A stretch of DNA of 64,000 nucleotides from CALLMJ01 sp964493765 (GCA_964493765.1 CAZBPK010000146.1:4357-68356); one strand, 5' to 3'; shown: positions 1 to 9,195, counted from the stretch's first letter. The notes: generated by a model not told the origin, from the letters alone. Numbers and translations: made by a program.

Positions 1-1371
1 AAATCCAACAATGGGGTTTGGAATATTAATAGACTTTTGAAAAAATGATTGTAAGTCTTCAATAGTGATGGCTTCTAAGGTATCTAGATAATGTAAATAA
101 TCCAAACTTTGAAACATAAAAAAAGACTGTGAAATTTTATGTAGAATTAGCCAAGGAGTTTGATTTTGAATGAAATAATCAGTTTTTAAAAGGGTTTTCG
201 CTAACTCTAAATCCCTAGAATTAATCCAGTTAGCGTGATATGCGTAAACTTGGAAATGCCTAATAAAATCCATAGCATAATCCAATTTTTCACGTTTGAT
301 AGCAATTGAAAATAAAAACTCAGAAAACAAAATAGAAGGTCTATAATTACATAAAAGTTGATATCCTAAATCGTTTTTATAGAAAAATTTACCAATTTGT
401 GAATATTTTGAATTAAAAATCTGTGCAATCAAATTTCCGATAATATAATTCTTAAAGTTTAAAGAGTCCTGAAAAGGAAAAGATACAGCTACGATAGGAA
501 CTTGAGTTTTTTCAGAAGTGATTTTGAAGGCAGAAGCATTGTGTTTTAAATCAAATTTTAAACTATCTTTTACAGAGAAAGTTTTAGAATTACTCCAATC
601 CGAAAATAAAGAGTCAGACCAATGCATAATGGTAGAAAAATCATAAGAACTACTTATTGATAAAACAGTATTTTGAGGAGAAAAATATTGATTTTTAAAA
701 TCTTTAAGCTGTTGAAGATCAATTTTTTGAATATTATAATAATCAGCTGCAATGGTTTGCCTACTAACATCCTTTTGACCTAAAACTTTTAACATCATTT
801 CACGATACAAGAACCATGAGGGTGTTTGTTCTGATTGTTGAATTTGCTTAGCTAATAATATTTTTTCTCTTTGAAATTCTAAATCAATCCATTTTGGATA
901 AAACCAACAATCTTTTAAAAGAATCAAACCATCTCTTAAATATTTATTGGGAACCACCCATTGAAAATGAATAGATTCTGTTAAAATTTCAGATTCATTT
1001 GATAATCCAATATCACTAATACGATTTTGAAATTGAATGGGAGAATTATCTTTTTGAGTAGTTCTTAAGAAGAATTTATCCAATAAAGCTAACATTCCTT
1101 CAAATTCTGCTTTTTGAACAATAGTACCTGGAAATAATGACCATTCAATAGTTGCCAATGGGCTATTAGGATTTTTTAAATAAACAACTTTTAAATCATT
1201 GGATAAAATCCCAGTTTGAATAGAATAATCTAAATTTTTTAAAGTTGTTGAATCTTCCCATTGAGCGTATAGAACACAAAAAGGAAAACCACAAATTAAA
1301 AAAAATAAAAACTTTACGGTTTTTTTAAATATTCTAACATTGATTGATTTTGAAGTTCTGATTGGATCCAT
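1..1371 (-). CDS. M16-family (insulinase-like) peptidase homologue, partial, probably inactive
   Basis: This open frame runs off the left edge, so its C-terminus is missing; 457 codons are visible. The nearest ATG in frame is at 1371, inside the upstream gene, giving a 58-bp overlap. It yields a basic N-terminus and a hydrophobic signal segment ending LYAQ, so the product is probably exported. The fold follows M16 zinc peptidases: an N-terminal strand (LSNDLKVVYLKNPNSPLATI), then the helix that normally carries HxxEH, and later a second M16-like half. At the active-site helix the sequence is GMLALLDKFF where active members have GLAHLLEHM, so both histidines and the glutamate are gone. Bacterial M16 proteins often occur as an active and inactive pair; this resembles the inactive partner. 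The family call is from reading the sequence, not from a search. Confidence 0.6.
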   Translation of the reverse strand, partial: MDPIRTSKSINVRIFKKTVKFLFFLICGFPFCVLYAQWEDSTTLKNLDYSIQTGILSNDLKVVYLKNPNSPLATIEWSLFPGTIVQKAEFEGMLALLDKFFLRTTQKDNSPIQFQNRISDIGLSNESEILTESIHFQWVVPNKYLRDGLILLKDCWFYPKWIDLEFQREKILLAKQIQQSEQTPSWFLYREMMLKVLGQKDVSRQTIAADYYNIQKIDLQQLKDFKNQYFSPQNTVLSISSSYDFSTIMHWSDSLFSDWSNSKTFSVKDSLKFDLKHNASAFKITSEKTQVPIVAVSFPFQDSLNFKNYIIGNLIAQIFNSKYSQIGKFFYKNDLGYQLLCNYRPSILFSEFLFSIAIKREKLDYAMDFIRHFQVYAYHANWINSRDLELAKTLLKTDYFIQNQTPWLILHKISQSFFMFQSLDYLHYLDTLEAITIEDLQSFFQKSINIPNPIVGF

Positions 1372-2774
1372 GTAGAAATGTCAAAATTTTGTAATTCCAT
1401 AAAATGGTTTTGGGAATCTATAAACTGGTTTAAAGTACTTAAATCAGCCTCTAAAAACCAAGGTTTTAAAGCATTTAAGAATTGAATAAGATTCTGATAA
1501 CCCGATTTTTGATTCAACCATTGAAGAAATAAATCAAATTTATAAGGTATTTTATCAACATCTTTTAGTTTTACATTGGAAATTAAACTTAACCAAAAAA
1601 TAAAAGGTTGATGATAGTCAGAATTTTCAAAGGATTTCCCTCTAATAAGCTCTAAATATTCTAAAACTTTTAAATAATTTCCTACACCAAAATAAGAATA
1701 AGCAATTTGAATCCAAATATTTAAAAGGATATGACTGGGAAAAATAGATTGATAATCTGAATTTTTAGAAGTAAAGTTTTCAAAATACGCTACAGACTGG
1801 TCATATTTTCCCATGGAATTGTAAATATACAACAATTTATATACGTAATTAGCGTCAAAATCTTCTTTTAAAGCCTTAATCTTATGAGTTTTTAGAGAAT
1901 CATAAATTGATTTAGCACTCAAAATGGTTTGTAAGGCTTCAGGGAAAAATTTTAATTGGATAGCTGTATCAATTTGGATAGCCAAAAGTAAAAAATATCT
2001 TGTGGGTTTTTCTGCAATGAGTTCTTTATTTTTTAAAAAAAGTTTTTCTGCTTCCTTTAAGTGTTCAAAAGATTCGTGAATTTCACCGTGAATTTGAGAA
2101 ATCAAAGCTTTTATAAATAAAATCAAGCTTTTTGTTGAAATAAATTGATTAACAGGATGATTCTCATTGGGAAATTCCAAATTTAATAAAATTTTGGACA
2201 CAGGATTCTCAAAATAGCGAATTAACTGGTATAAATATGCTTCTAACTTAGCATCCCAAGTAAAAACTTCAAGAATTTTGGATAATTCCTCTTCAGAATT
2301 TTGAAATTCTTCCATCTCAAGTTGAGGATCATAAAATTGAATTCTAGAAATCCATTGAAGTATTTCTAATATTTGAAGAAACAATTCATATTGATAAGCA
2401 GTTTTATAAGCCTTTGATAAGATTTTATAAGCTAAGTTATACTGTTTTTTTTGAGACAATATTTCAATTTCAACCAAAATATCTTTTAATTCTGATTCTT
2501 TAGAAAAACTTTGATGATAACTTCTTAAACTTCTTAAAATATTTTTGAGCAAATAATTTTTGGAAACATGTAAATGTTGGGCAGTTTTTTGGTCTTTAAA
2601 GTGGTCTTTGAGTTTATCTTCGGAATAGGATTTCATTTTGTCCAGAACATCAAAGATTTGAATACTGACGCTATCTTTTTTATCGGAATGAATGGAGGAA
2701 TAACGCTTGAAATATCGTTTTTCAGAAGCGTCCATAGATTGAATTAATTCATAAATATCATCGTTTTTTTGCAT
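1314..2774 (-). CDS. Conserved hypothetical helical-repeat (TPR-like) protein
   Basis: A 486-residue protein with no signal peptide or membrane segment, so probably cytoplasmic. It is almost entirely alpha-helical, with leucine, tyrosine and lysine-rich helices spaced like TPR or related solenoid repeats from about residue 90 onward. The N-terminal block (ELIQSMDASEKRYFKRYSS, about residues 9-27) resembles an unnamed protein family I associate with Bacteroidota. No catalytic motif was recognised. It overlaps the M16 homologue downstream, which starts inside its last 58 bases, so the two are probably translated from one transcript. A scaffold or partner role is only an inference. Confidence 0.6.
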   Translation of the reverse strand: MQKNDDIYELIQSMDASEKRYFKRYSSIHSDKKDSVSIQIFDVLDKMKSYSEDKLKDHFKDQKTAQHLHVSKNYLLKNILRSLRSYHQSFSKESELKDILVEIEILSQKKQYNLAYKILSKAYKTAYQYELFLQILEILQWISRIQFYDPQLEMEEFQNSEEELSKILEVFTWDAKLEAYLYQLIRYFENPVSKILLNLEFPNENHPVNQFISTKSLILFIKALISQIHGEIHESFEHLKEAEKLFLKNKELIAEKPTRYFLLLAIQIDTAIQLKFFPEALQTILSAKSIYDSLKTHKIKALKEDFDANYVYKLLYIYNSMGKYDQSVAYFENFTSKNSDYQSIFPSHILLNIWIQIAYSYFGVGNYLKVLEYLELIRGKSFENSDYHQPFIFWLSLISNVKLKDVDKIPYKFDLFLQWLNQKSGYQNLIQFLNALKPWFLEADLSTLNQFIDSQNHFMELQNFDISTWIQSELQNQSMLEYLKKP

Positions 2775-2793
2775 AATTTTTCAATTTAAAAAT

Positions 2794-3486
2794 TTATTGA
2801 GGAAGCTTTGCTGCAATTTTTATGTCAGGAAATAAATCTTCAATAAGAGGATTTTTTAAGCCGTTAGAATCAAAGTAATAAAATTTTTTACCTTGGTTTT
2901 CACTTAAAATTAAAAGATAAGCACTAGAATTTACGGGTGTTCCTTCAAAATTCATGGTTAATTTAAATGGTACAATTCCATAAATGATGTTATTGTAAAT
3001 GGTAAAGTCTTTAGGGTCTTCAATGGTTACTTTATCGATGGTAAAATTACCCATAGCCTGCATTTCTAGTTGAGTATTTTCAATTAAAGTTTCTTTACCA
3101 CCAGCCATGTCAATAATTTTGGGGTGCATTAAATCTTTTTTAACGGCAATGCTAAAATCATTATTTAACCACCCTTTTTCAAGGGTTTTTAAATCATTTG
3201 AGATGATTTTAAGCATTTCAGGAGTGGGTTGAAAAGGTTTGGATTTAAGTTTTTGTGCGTTGAGGTTAAGAATAAAAAATGAAAATATGAAAAATGGAAT
3301 AAATTTGTAAAAGCGTGAGGGATGTGTAGGGCACGAAGTGGCACTGCCTTTTTCCACTTTTAAAAAAAGTGGAAAAAGGATTGCCGAAGCGAAAGCGAAG
3401 CCCGAAGCAGCCCGACTCTGAGTGTTAGCGAAGAGGCACGCCCTAAAAAATAAAACAAAATTAAATTTTTTGTCTATGACCATCAT
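2794..3486 (-). CDS. Small secreted NTF2-like protein with repeat-derived N-terminus
   Basis: The conserved body (roughly residues 75-230) follows a hydrophobic signal segment ending LNLNAQ and looks like a small NTF2-like or cone-shaped alpha-beta domain (motif HPKIIDMAGGKETLI). It is not a recognised enzyme. The start is a problem. The 131-bp dispersed repeat lies directly upstream of the signal peptide, and no ATG occurs between them. The only in-frame ATG is at 3486, inside the end of the upstream flavoprotein gene, which would give about 45 repeat-encoded residues ahead of the signal. An in-frame GTG at 3357, within the repeat, would give a compact signal peptide and may be the working start. 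The product may be secreted, or mis-targeted if the long form is made. Confidence 0.55.
   Translation of the reverse strand: MMVIDKKFNFVLFFRACLFANTQSRAASGFAFASAILFPLFLKVEKGSATSCPTHPSRFYKFIPFFIFSFFILNLNAQKLKSKPFQPTPEMLKIISNDLKTLEKGWLNNDFSIAVKKDLMHPKIIDMAGGKETLIENTQLEMQAMGNFTIDKVTIEDPKDFTIYNNIIYGIVPFKLTMNFEGTPVNSSAYLLILSENQGKKFYYFDSNGLKNPLIEDLFPDIKIAAKLPQ
3313..3443 (+). repeat. Dispersed GC-rich repeat, copy 1
   Basis: This 131-bp element starts GCGTGAGGG and ends GGCACGCCC, with an internal palindrome (TTTTTCCACTTTT facing AAAAGTGGAAAAA). It matches copies at 9012, 15128, 40273 and 56576. It is much richer in G and C than the flanking DNA. This copy lies between two minus-strand genes and supplies the 5' coding end of the downstream one. 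Confidence 0.9.
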
Positions 3487-4933
3487 ACACTCTGAAACAA
3501 TTTAAACTTTGAGAAAAAAATTCTGGTTTCATAATAGATTTACCCAGAAACATTCTTGCACATTCTTGAATACCTTCGATAATGGAGGGATGGGGGTGTA
3601 TAAGCTCTGCAATGGCTTCAATGCTTAAATTTTGGGCAATCAATAAAGCAACTCCTTGAATGGCAGTACTTGCATGCTCACCGATTGCTCGCATTCCTAA
3701 TATTTTACGATGTTCATCATCAGATACTAAAATTTTAAAAAAGCCTCTAGGACACTGCATACACAAAGCTCTGCCAATATAATCATAAGTATAAGTAGCA
3801 ACTTGGTATGGAATGCCTTTTTTCTGAGCTTCTAATTCGTTCATACCCACACCCGCAACCTCAGGGTGTAAAAACATAATAGTGGATATATTTTCGTAAA
3901 TCAAAGGTTGGTCTTTGCCATAAATTTTTTCTATAACATGCCTACCTTCTAATTCCCCTACATTCACTAAACAAATATCAGCGGTTGTATCACCTACAAA
4001 ATAAATATTTGGAATTTCTGATTGTCCATCTTTTGTATCAATATAGCCCTTAGAATTAAAAGTTAGACCAGCGTTTTGTAAACCAAGCCCTTCAAAATTA
4101 GGAACTCTACCTACGGAAATTAAAGCTTTTTCTGCATAAAATGTTTGAGTTTTACCGTCTTTAAAATCTAAAATATATTTAACTTTTTCGTCTTCAATTT
4201 CCATGGAAATTAAAGAAGCGTTTTTATGAATATGCACACCTAGATGTTCTAAATTTTGTGCAACCATAGTAGCAATATCTTCATCTTCAAAGGGTAAAAT
4301 TCTATCGGTTTTATCAATTAGATAAACTTTAGTTTTACCAAAATTAGCGAAAATAGTAGCAAATTCACAACCAATTACACCAGCTCCAAGAATTACTAAA
4401 CTTTCTGGATAATCTTTTAAATTGTGAATACCATCGGAAGTCATAATAATTTTTTCATCAATAGGAATGGTGGGTAATTTTCTGGGTCTTGAACCCGTAG
4501 CAATGATTATATGGTCAGCCCAAACTAATTCATTTGAGCCATCAGAATAAGAAATTTCAATTTGATTTTTATTGAGCAATGAGCCAGAACCATGAGCAAA
4601 TTGAAAAAATTTGGAATGTAAGGTTTGAATTTGATTCAATTGAAATTGAAGTTGTTGTGTACGAGTTTGAACTGCATGATTCATGAGTTCAGAAATTTTA
4701 GAATAAGGAGGCAATGGGTAATTTTCAGAGGCTAACTCTGAATGTTTCATATTGTAAACATTCTTGGAAAGTTCCCAAAGGGTTTTAGAAGACAAAGCAC
4801 CATTGTGTAACCCAGCACCCCCAATTTTATCCCTTTCAATAAGTATAACTTTTTTTCCAAGGTCTAAAGCTCTCATAGTAGCTGCATATCCCGAAGGACC
4901 TCCACCAATCACAGCAATGTCGTATTTTTCCAT
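3461..4933 (-). CDS. Dihydrolipoyl-dehydrogenase-like FAD/NAD(P) oxidoreductase lacking the CxxxxC pair
   Basis: A 490-residue cytoplasmic flavoprotein of the pyridine-nucleotide disulfide oxidoreductase fold. It has an FAD-binding GGGPSG at residues 10-15, a second dinucleotide-binding motif (LGAGVIGCEFA), an FAD-contacting FVGDT segment, and a C-terminal dimerisation domain with HPHPS at 446-450. The redox-active site, normally GGTCLNVGCIPSK, reads GGAGLHNGALSSK at 38-50, so both cysteines are missing and it cannot be an ordinary E3 lipoamide dehydrogenase. Soluble transhydrogenases also depart from the two-cysteine site, so a pyridine-nucleotide transhydrogenase or a quinone- or NAD-linked diaphorase is plausible. 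A promoter lies at 4951-4958 and an AGAGG sequence precedes the ATG. No lipoyl-enzyme genes are adjacent. Confidence 0.8.
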   Translation of the reverse strand: MEKYDIAVIGGGPSGYAATMRALDLGKKVILIERDKIGGAGLHNGALSSKTLWELSKNVYNMKHSELASENYPLPPYSKISELMNHAVQTRTQQLQFQLNQIQTLHSKFFQFAHGSGSLLNKNQIEISYSDGSNELVWADHIIIATGSRPRKLPTIPIDEKIIMTSDGIHNLKDYPESLVILGAGVIGCEFATIFANFGKTKVYLIDKTDRILPFEDEDIATMVAQNLEHLGVHIHKNASLISMEIEDEKVKYILDFKDGKTQTFYAEKALISVGRVPNFEGLGLQNAGLTFNSKGYIDTKDGQSEIPNIYFVGDTTADICLVNVGELEGRHVIEKIYGKDQPLIYENISTIMFLHPEVAGVGMNELEAQKKGIPYQVATYTYDYIGRALCMQCPRGFFKILVSDDEHRKILGMRAIGEHASTAIQGVALLIAQNLSIEAIAELIHPHPSIIEGIQECARMFLGKSIMKPEFFSQSLNCFRVYDGHRQKI

Positions 4934-4950
4934 ACCTCTAAATCAAATAA

Positions 4951-4958
4951 CAAAATTA
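4951..4958 (-). promoter_or_regulatory. Bacteroidota -7 promoter element for the flavoprotein gene
   Basis: On the minus strand this reads TAATTTTG, matching TAnnTTTG, 17 nt upstream of the ATG at 4933. Confidence 0.6.
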
Positions 4959-5112
4959 AATATTTTTTGAAATGGAAAAAAGATTTGCGAAAAATTAGTA
5001 TCCGTTTCCCTTATAATTTGTTTTTTTGTTATAGAGATTAGTCTGTTGAATTGATAGCCAGAGGCAAACGAATTTTGTTCTTAATAAATTCTTTTTTTAT
5101 AAATTAAATTTC

Positions 5113-5120
5113 TATATTTG
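5113..5120 (+). promoter_or_regulatory. -7 promoter element for the Sir2 gene
   Basis: TATATTTG matches TAnnTTTG and lies 22 nt before the ATG at 5143. Confidence 0.6.
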
Positions 5121-5142
5121 AGTTACCAATATAAATCATTTT

Positions 5143-5886
5143 ATGCAAAAAGTTATTGAAAAAAATTGGAATGATTATCAAAAGAAAGGAGATAAACCTC
5201 TTGTGGTAGTTTTAACAGGCGCAGGGATTTCTCAAGAAAGTGGAATTAGTACATTTAGAGATGCGAATGGCTTATGGGAAAATCACAGAATTGAAGATGT
5301 TGCCAGCCCAGAAGGTTTTGCTAAAAATCCTGAATTAGTTTTGCATTTTTATAATTTAAGACGAGCTCAAGCACAAGAAGTTAAGCCCAATGATGCTCAT
5401 TTTGCTTTAAAGGATTTAGAAAAAGATTTTGAAGTTGTAATTATTACTCAAAATGTGGATAATCTACATGAAAGAGCTGGTTCAACCAATGTTTTACATT
5501 TACATGGTGAATTATCAAAAGTAAGAAGCACAGCTTATCCAGAATTAATATATGAAATCGGCGGATTACCCATAAAATTAGGAGATTTGTGTGAAAAAGG
5601 CTCCCAATTAAGACCTCATATTGTTTGGTTTGGTGAAGGTGTACCTAATATTTATCCTGCTGCTGAAATTACTAAACAAGCAGACTTTTTTATGATTATT
5701 GGTACATCTTTGGTTGTTTATCCTGCTGCAGGATTGATTGATGAAATTCCTTTTAATTCCCCTATATTTGTAATTGACCCTAATATCCCTATTCATTTTC
5801 ATGATTTTAAAAATTTATATATTTTCCCTGAAAAAGCTACAACCGGAGTAATCAAAGCTATTGAAAAATTGAAATCCATAATTTGA
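5143..5886 (+). CDS. cobB: Sir2-family NAD-dependent protein deacylase (class III/SIRT5-like)
   Basis: A 247-residue sirtuin, expected to remove acyl groups from lysines in an NAD-dependent reaction in the cytoplasm. Visible motifs are GAGIS (26-30), FRD (38-40), TQNVDNLHERAG (102-113) and the catalytic histidine H121 in HLHGEL. Y70 and R73 (YNLR) match the Tyr-x-x-Arg pair that class III sirtuins use to bind succinyl or malonyl lysine, so desuccinylation or demalonylation is the likely main activity. The usual two zinc CxxC pairs are absent; the corresponding segment is short and has one cysteine, as in some other class III members. It stands alone with its own promoter. The gene symbol follows bacterial usage. 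Confidence 0.88.
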   Translation: MQKVIEKNWNDYQKKGDKPLVVVLTGAGISQESGISTFRDANGLWENHRIEDVASPEGFAKNPELVLHFYNLRRAQAQEVKPNDAHFALKDLEKDFEVVIITQNVDNLHERAGSTNVLHLHGELSKVRSTAYPELIYEIGGLPIKLGDLCEKGSQLRPHIVWFGEGVPNIYPAAEITKQADFFMIIGTSLVVYPAAGLIDEIPFNSPIFVIDPNIPIHFHDFKNLYIFPEKATTGVIKAIEKLKSII

Positions 5887-5954
5887 TTTTTAGAAATTGT
5901 TCACATTTTTTTGTAAATAATTGAAATAATTGTTCCATATATTCATAAAAAAAA

Positions 5955-5962
5955 TATTTTTG
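5955..5962 (+). promoter_or_regulatory. -7 promoter element for the TonB-dependent receptor
   Basis: TATTTTTG matches TAnnTTTG, 17 nt before the ATG at 5980. Confidence 0.6.
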
Positions 5963-5979
5963 CTACAAATTTACTTTAT

Positions 5980-8900
5980 ATGGATTTTTTCAAATATTTT
6001 GCGCTTTCATTGACAATCCTTGTTTTTTGGTTTAACTCATCTGTTCTTTCTCAACCCGATATAAGAAAGAAAGGTACTAAAGAAGAAAAAAAAAATAATA
6101 CCAATAATGAACAACAGCCCATTAAAACCGATAAAGGTTTTTATCAAATTTCTGGAAAAGTTGTAGATGAAAACAAAGAACCTATGTCTGGAGTTTATGT
6201 TTTAATTGAAGGTACTTTAAACGGAACTATAACAAACAATGAAGGCTTTTTTACCATAAATTTAACGGAAAATAAACCTATAAAAATACGATTATCATAT
6301 ATTGGTTATGCTACTCAGTTTGTAGAGGTGAATCCAGAAATCAACAAAGAGATTTCTGTTAATATGAAAGAAGAATTTTTGCAAGCCAATGAAGTCGTAA
6401 TTAGTGCTTCTAGAATCCAAGAAAGGATTATTGAATCACCGGTAAGTATAGAAAAAATGGATTTAGTTACCATCAAAGAATCTCCATCAATTAGTGTTTA
6501 TGAAGGTATAACAATGTTAAAAGGGATAGATCAATTAGGAGGTTCAATGCTTTTTAAAACCATAAATACAAGAGGTTTTAACTCTGCTACTAATCCTAGA
6601 TTTGTGCAGATGTTAGATGGAATGGATATGCAAGCACCAGGATTAAACTTTGGTATAGGTGTTTTAAATGGTGCATCTGATTTAGATGTAGAAAGTGTTG
6701 AATTGATTCCTGGAGTTGCTTCGGCTTTATATGGACCGAATGCTTTCTCGGGTCTTATGAATGTAAGAACTAAGAATCCATGGCAATATCAAGGGGCATC
6801 AGCATCTTTAAAGTTGGGTGCTAATCATATTGATAAATATGACCCTCAGACAAGCCCTTTTGTTGATTTTAATGCTCGTTATGCGAAAGCATATAATGAA
6901 AAATTTGCATTTAAGATAAATTTGGGCTATTTAAAAGCCAATGATTGGCAAGCAACAGATTACAGAGACATTGCTAATTATGCAGGTACAATTAATAATA
7001 CATTAAGCGATAAACCCGGCTTTGATGGTCTAAATATGTATGGTGATGAAGTTTCTGCCATTTTTGATGCCACATCATCAGGCGGGTTAGTTACACAGCC
7101 TATTCGTATTGCAAGAACAGGTTATAGAGAAGTTGATTTGGTGGATTACAATACTTATAACTTAAAAGCAGATGTAAGTTTACATTACAAAATTAAACCC
7201 AATTTGGAATTCATTGGAATGGGCAGATGGAATAACGGAACTACCGCTTACCAAGCCGTAAATAAGATTTCTATTAATCAGTTTTTTTATCATCTATACA
7301 AATTAGAGCTTAAAGCAGATAATTTTTATGTTAGGGGTGTGGTATCTATGGAAGATGCTAATAAAACTTATGATTCAAGATTTGCCGCAATCAATTTGAA
7401 CAGAATGGCTAAGCCTGATGAACAATGGTTTACACAATACTTGTTAGCATACGGTAATAATAATTTTTTAATTAACGCAATAAGGGGTTTTGCGGGTTTA
7501 GATCCCATTCAAGCAGGAAGTGACGCAGCAGCTAGGGCTTTTGCTGATGGAGACAACACAAACGTAATTCGTATTTTGCAAGAAAATCAAGACCCGTTTT
7601 ATTTGGCTAACAAGCCATTTGTTGATTATGTTTTTGGTGGAAGAGGAAGATTTCAACCCGGAACTCCTGAATTTCAAAATGCTTTTAAAAGTATAACCTC
7701 AAAACCCGGCTTTTTAGATGGTGGCGCTTTGTTTGTAGATAAAACTGCTATGTATTCTACCGACGGTCAATATGATTTTAAAAATTTGATTTCTTTTTTG
7801 CATTTAACTGCTGGTGGCAATATTAGAATATTTGATTTGAACTCTCAAGGTACTTTATTTTCTGATACGGTAGGAAATCCAATAAGAGTGTGGGAAGTAG
7901 GGGCTTATTTTCAAGCTACAAAAAGTTTAGTAAATGATAGATTAAAAATTATTGCTTCTGCAAGAGCAGATAAATCCAAAAATTTCCAAGTGGTTTTTAG
8001 TCCTAGATTAGCTACGGTTTACTCATTTGGAGAAAATAAAAATCATAATATTCGTGTAAGTGCTCAAACGGGCTTCAGAAACCCCACTTTGCAATCTCAG
8101 TACATTGATTTGAATTTAGGCTTTTCTAAATATATTGGTGGTGTAAAAGACGCTTTTAGTCCGTATGGTGTAGAAAATAATTATTCTCAAGAATCAGTGA
8201 ATCAATTTTTAACAGAATATCAAAGGCTTTTATCGCAAGGTATGGATACCACAAGTGCTATAAACCAAGCTACACCTCTACTCAAAAAATTAGAAATGAA
8301 GAATGTTAGACCAGAACTCATCAAAACTTTTGAGTTTGGTTACAAAGGTTTAATTCAACAAAAACTTTATATTGACGCTTATGCATATTACAGTTTATAT
8401 GATTATTTTGAAGGTGCTGTGAATATTGTTGCTCCTGCAAGAAAATGGAATGAACAAACTAAAAGTTGGGAATATTCAGAGCTAAATCCCCAAGTAATTG
8501 CTAATAATTCTGCACCAAAAGCATATTATAGAAGATATTATAACGCCTCTGAACAAGTAAGTGCGTGGGGAGCTTCTATTGGAGCAAGTTACAACTTAAA
8601 CAACAAATGGTCTTTTAATGGTTCTTATACATATACAGATGCATTATTTGATGAAAATGATGATAATCAATTAATAGCAAAATTTAATACACCACCCCAT
8701 AAAGTTACAGCAGGTGTTGCAGGAAGGAATTTATTCCAAAACTGGGGTTTTTCTATTCAATACCGTTGGCAAGATGCTTTTGAATTAGAAGAAAGCTATG
8801 CACAAGGAATCGTTCCTGCTTTTCATAATTTAGATGCTCAAGTTTCTTATAAAATACCCTCAATGAAAACCACTTTAAGAATCGGTGCTACCAATGCTCT

Positions 8901-8988
8901 CAATTTGAGACGTGTGGAAATGTTAGGTGGTGGAACGATTGGGGTTTTACCGTATTTTCAAATCACTTATGACGAATTATTTAGGTAA
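5980..8988 (+). CDS. TonB-dependent outer-membrane receptor with N-terminal carboxypeptidase-regulatory-like domain
   Basis: A 1002-residue outer-membrane protein. It begins with a signal peptide (to about residue 24, ending VLSQ), then a charged Lys/Asn linker. A carboxypeptidase-D regulatory-like beta-sandwich follows at about 55-140 (ISGKVVDENKEPMSGVYVLI), then the plug (about 145-270, including NTRGFNSATNPRFVQMLDGM and GVASALYGPNAFSGLMNV), and a long beta-barrel ending in an aromatic-rich strand (YFQITYDELFR). It would import a ligand using TonB energy. No SusD-like lipoprotein follows, so it is not part of a standard polysaccharide-utilisation pair, and the substrate cannot be told. A dispersed repeat lies directly downstream. 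Confidence 0.93.
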   Translation: MDFFKYFALSLTILVFWFNSSVLSQPDIRKKGTKEEKKNNTNNEQQPIKTDKGFYQISGKVVDENKEPMSGVYVLIEGTLNGTITNNEGFFTINLTENKPIKIRLSYIGYATQFVEVNPEINKEISVNMKEEFLQANEVVISASRIQERIIESPVSIEKMDLVTIKESPSISVYEGITMLKGIDQLGGSMLFKTINTRGFNSATNPRFVQMLDGMDMQAPGLNFGIGVLNGASDLDVESVELIPGVASALYGPNAFSGLMNVRTKNPWQYQGASASLKLGANHIDKYDPQTSPFVDFNARYAKAYNEKFAFKINLGYLKANDWQATDYRDIANYAGTINNTLSDKPGFDGLNMYGDEVSAIFDATSSGGLVTQPIRIARTGYREVDLVDYNTYNLKADVSLHYKIKPNLEFIGMGRWNNGTTAYQAVNKISINQFFYHLYKLELKADNFYVRGVVSMEDANKTYDSRFAAINLNRMAKPDEQWFTQYLLAYGNNNFLINAIRGFAGLDPIQAGSDAAARAFADGDNTNVIRILQENQDPFYLANKPFVDYVFGGRGRFQPGTPEFQNAFKSITSKPGFLDGGALFVDKTAMYSTDGQYDFKNLISFLHLTAGGNIRIFDLNSQGTLFSDTVGNPIRVWEVGAYFQATKSLVNDRLKIIASARADKSKNFQVVFSPRLATVYSFGENKNHNIRVSAQTGFRNPTLQSQYIDLNLGFSKYIGGVKDAFSPYGVENNYSQESVNQFLTEYQRLLSQGMDTTSAINQATPLLKKLEMKNVRPELIKTFEFGYKGLIQQKLYIDAYAYYSLYDYFEGAVNIVAPARKWNEQTKSWEYSELNPQVIANNSAPKAYYRRYYNASEQVSAWGASIGASYNLNNKWSFNGSYTYTDALFDENDDNQLIAKFNTPPHKVTAGVAGRNLFQNWGFSIQYRWQDAFELEESYAQGIVPAFHNLDAQVSYKIPSMKTTLRIGATNALNLRRVEMLGGGTIGVLPYFQITYDELFR

Positions 8989-9011
8989 AATCATCATTTC
9001 AAGAAGGATAA

Positions 9012-9142
9012 GCGTGAGGGAAGCGTAGGGCACGAAGTGGCACTGCCTTTTGATGCTGAGTTTACCGAAGCAGAAAAAGGATTGCCGAAGCGAACAGCGA
9101 AGCCCGAAGCAGCCCGACCCGAACGAAGTGAGGGGCACGCCC
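9012..9142 (+). repeat. Dispersed GC-rich repeat, copy 2
   Basis: This 131-bp copy begins GCGTGAGGG, ends GGCACGCCC and carries the shared blocks GGGCACGAAGTGGCACTGCC and AAAAAGGATTGCCGAAGCGA. Its central stem has diverged. It sits just after the receptor stop codon and before the guaB promoter. Confidence 0.9.
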
Positions 9143-9195
9143 AAATATTAACAAACCTAAAATCGCTATTTTTTTATCAATCCAAAAAATCTTAG

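Noticed and set aside
3461..4933. Annotation as dihydrolipoyl dehydrogenase (E3)
   Set aside because: Both catalytic cysteines are absent and no lipoyl-enzyme genes are adjacent.
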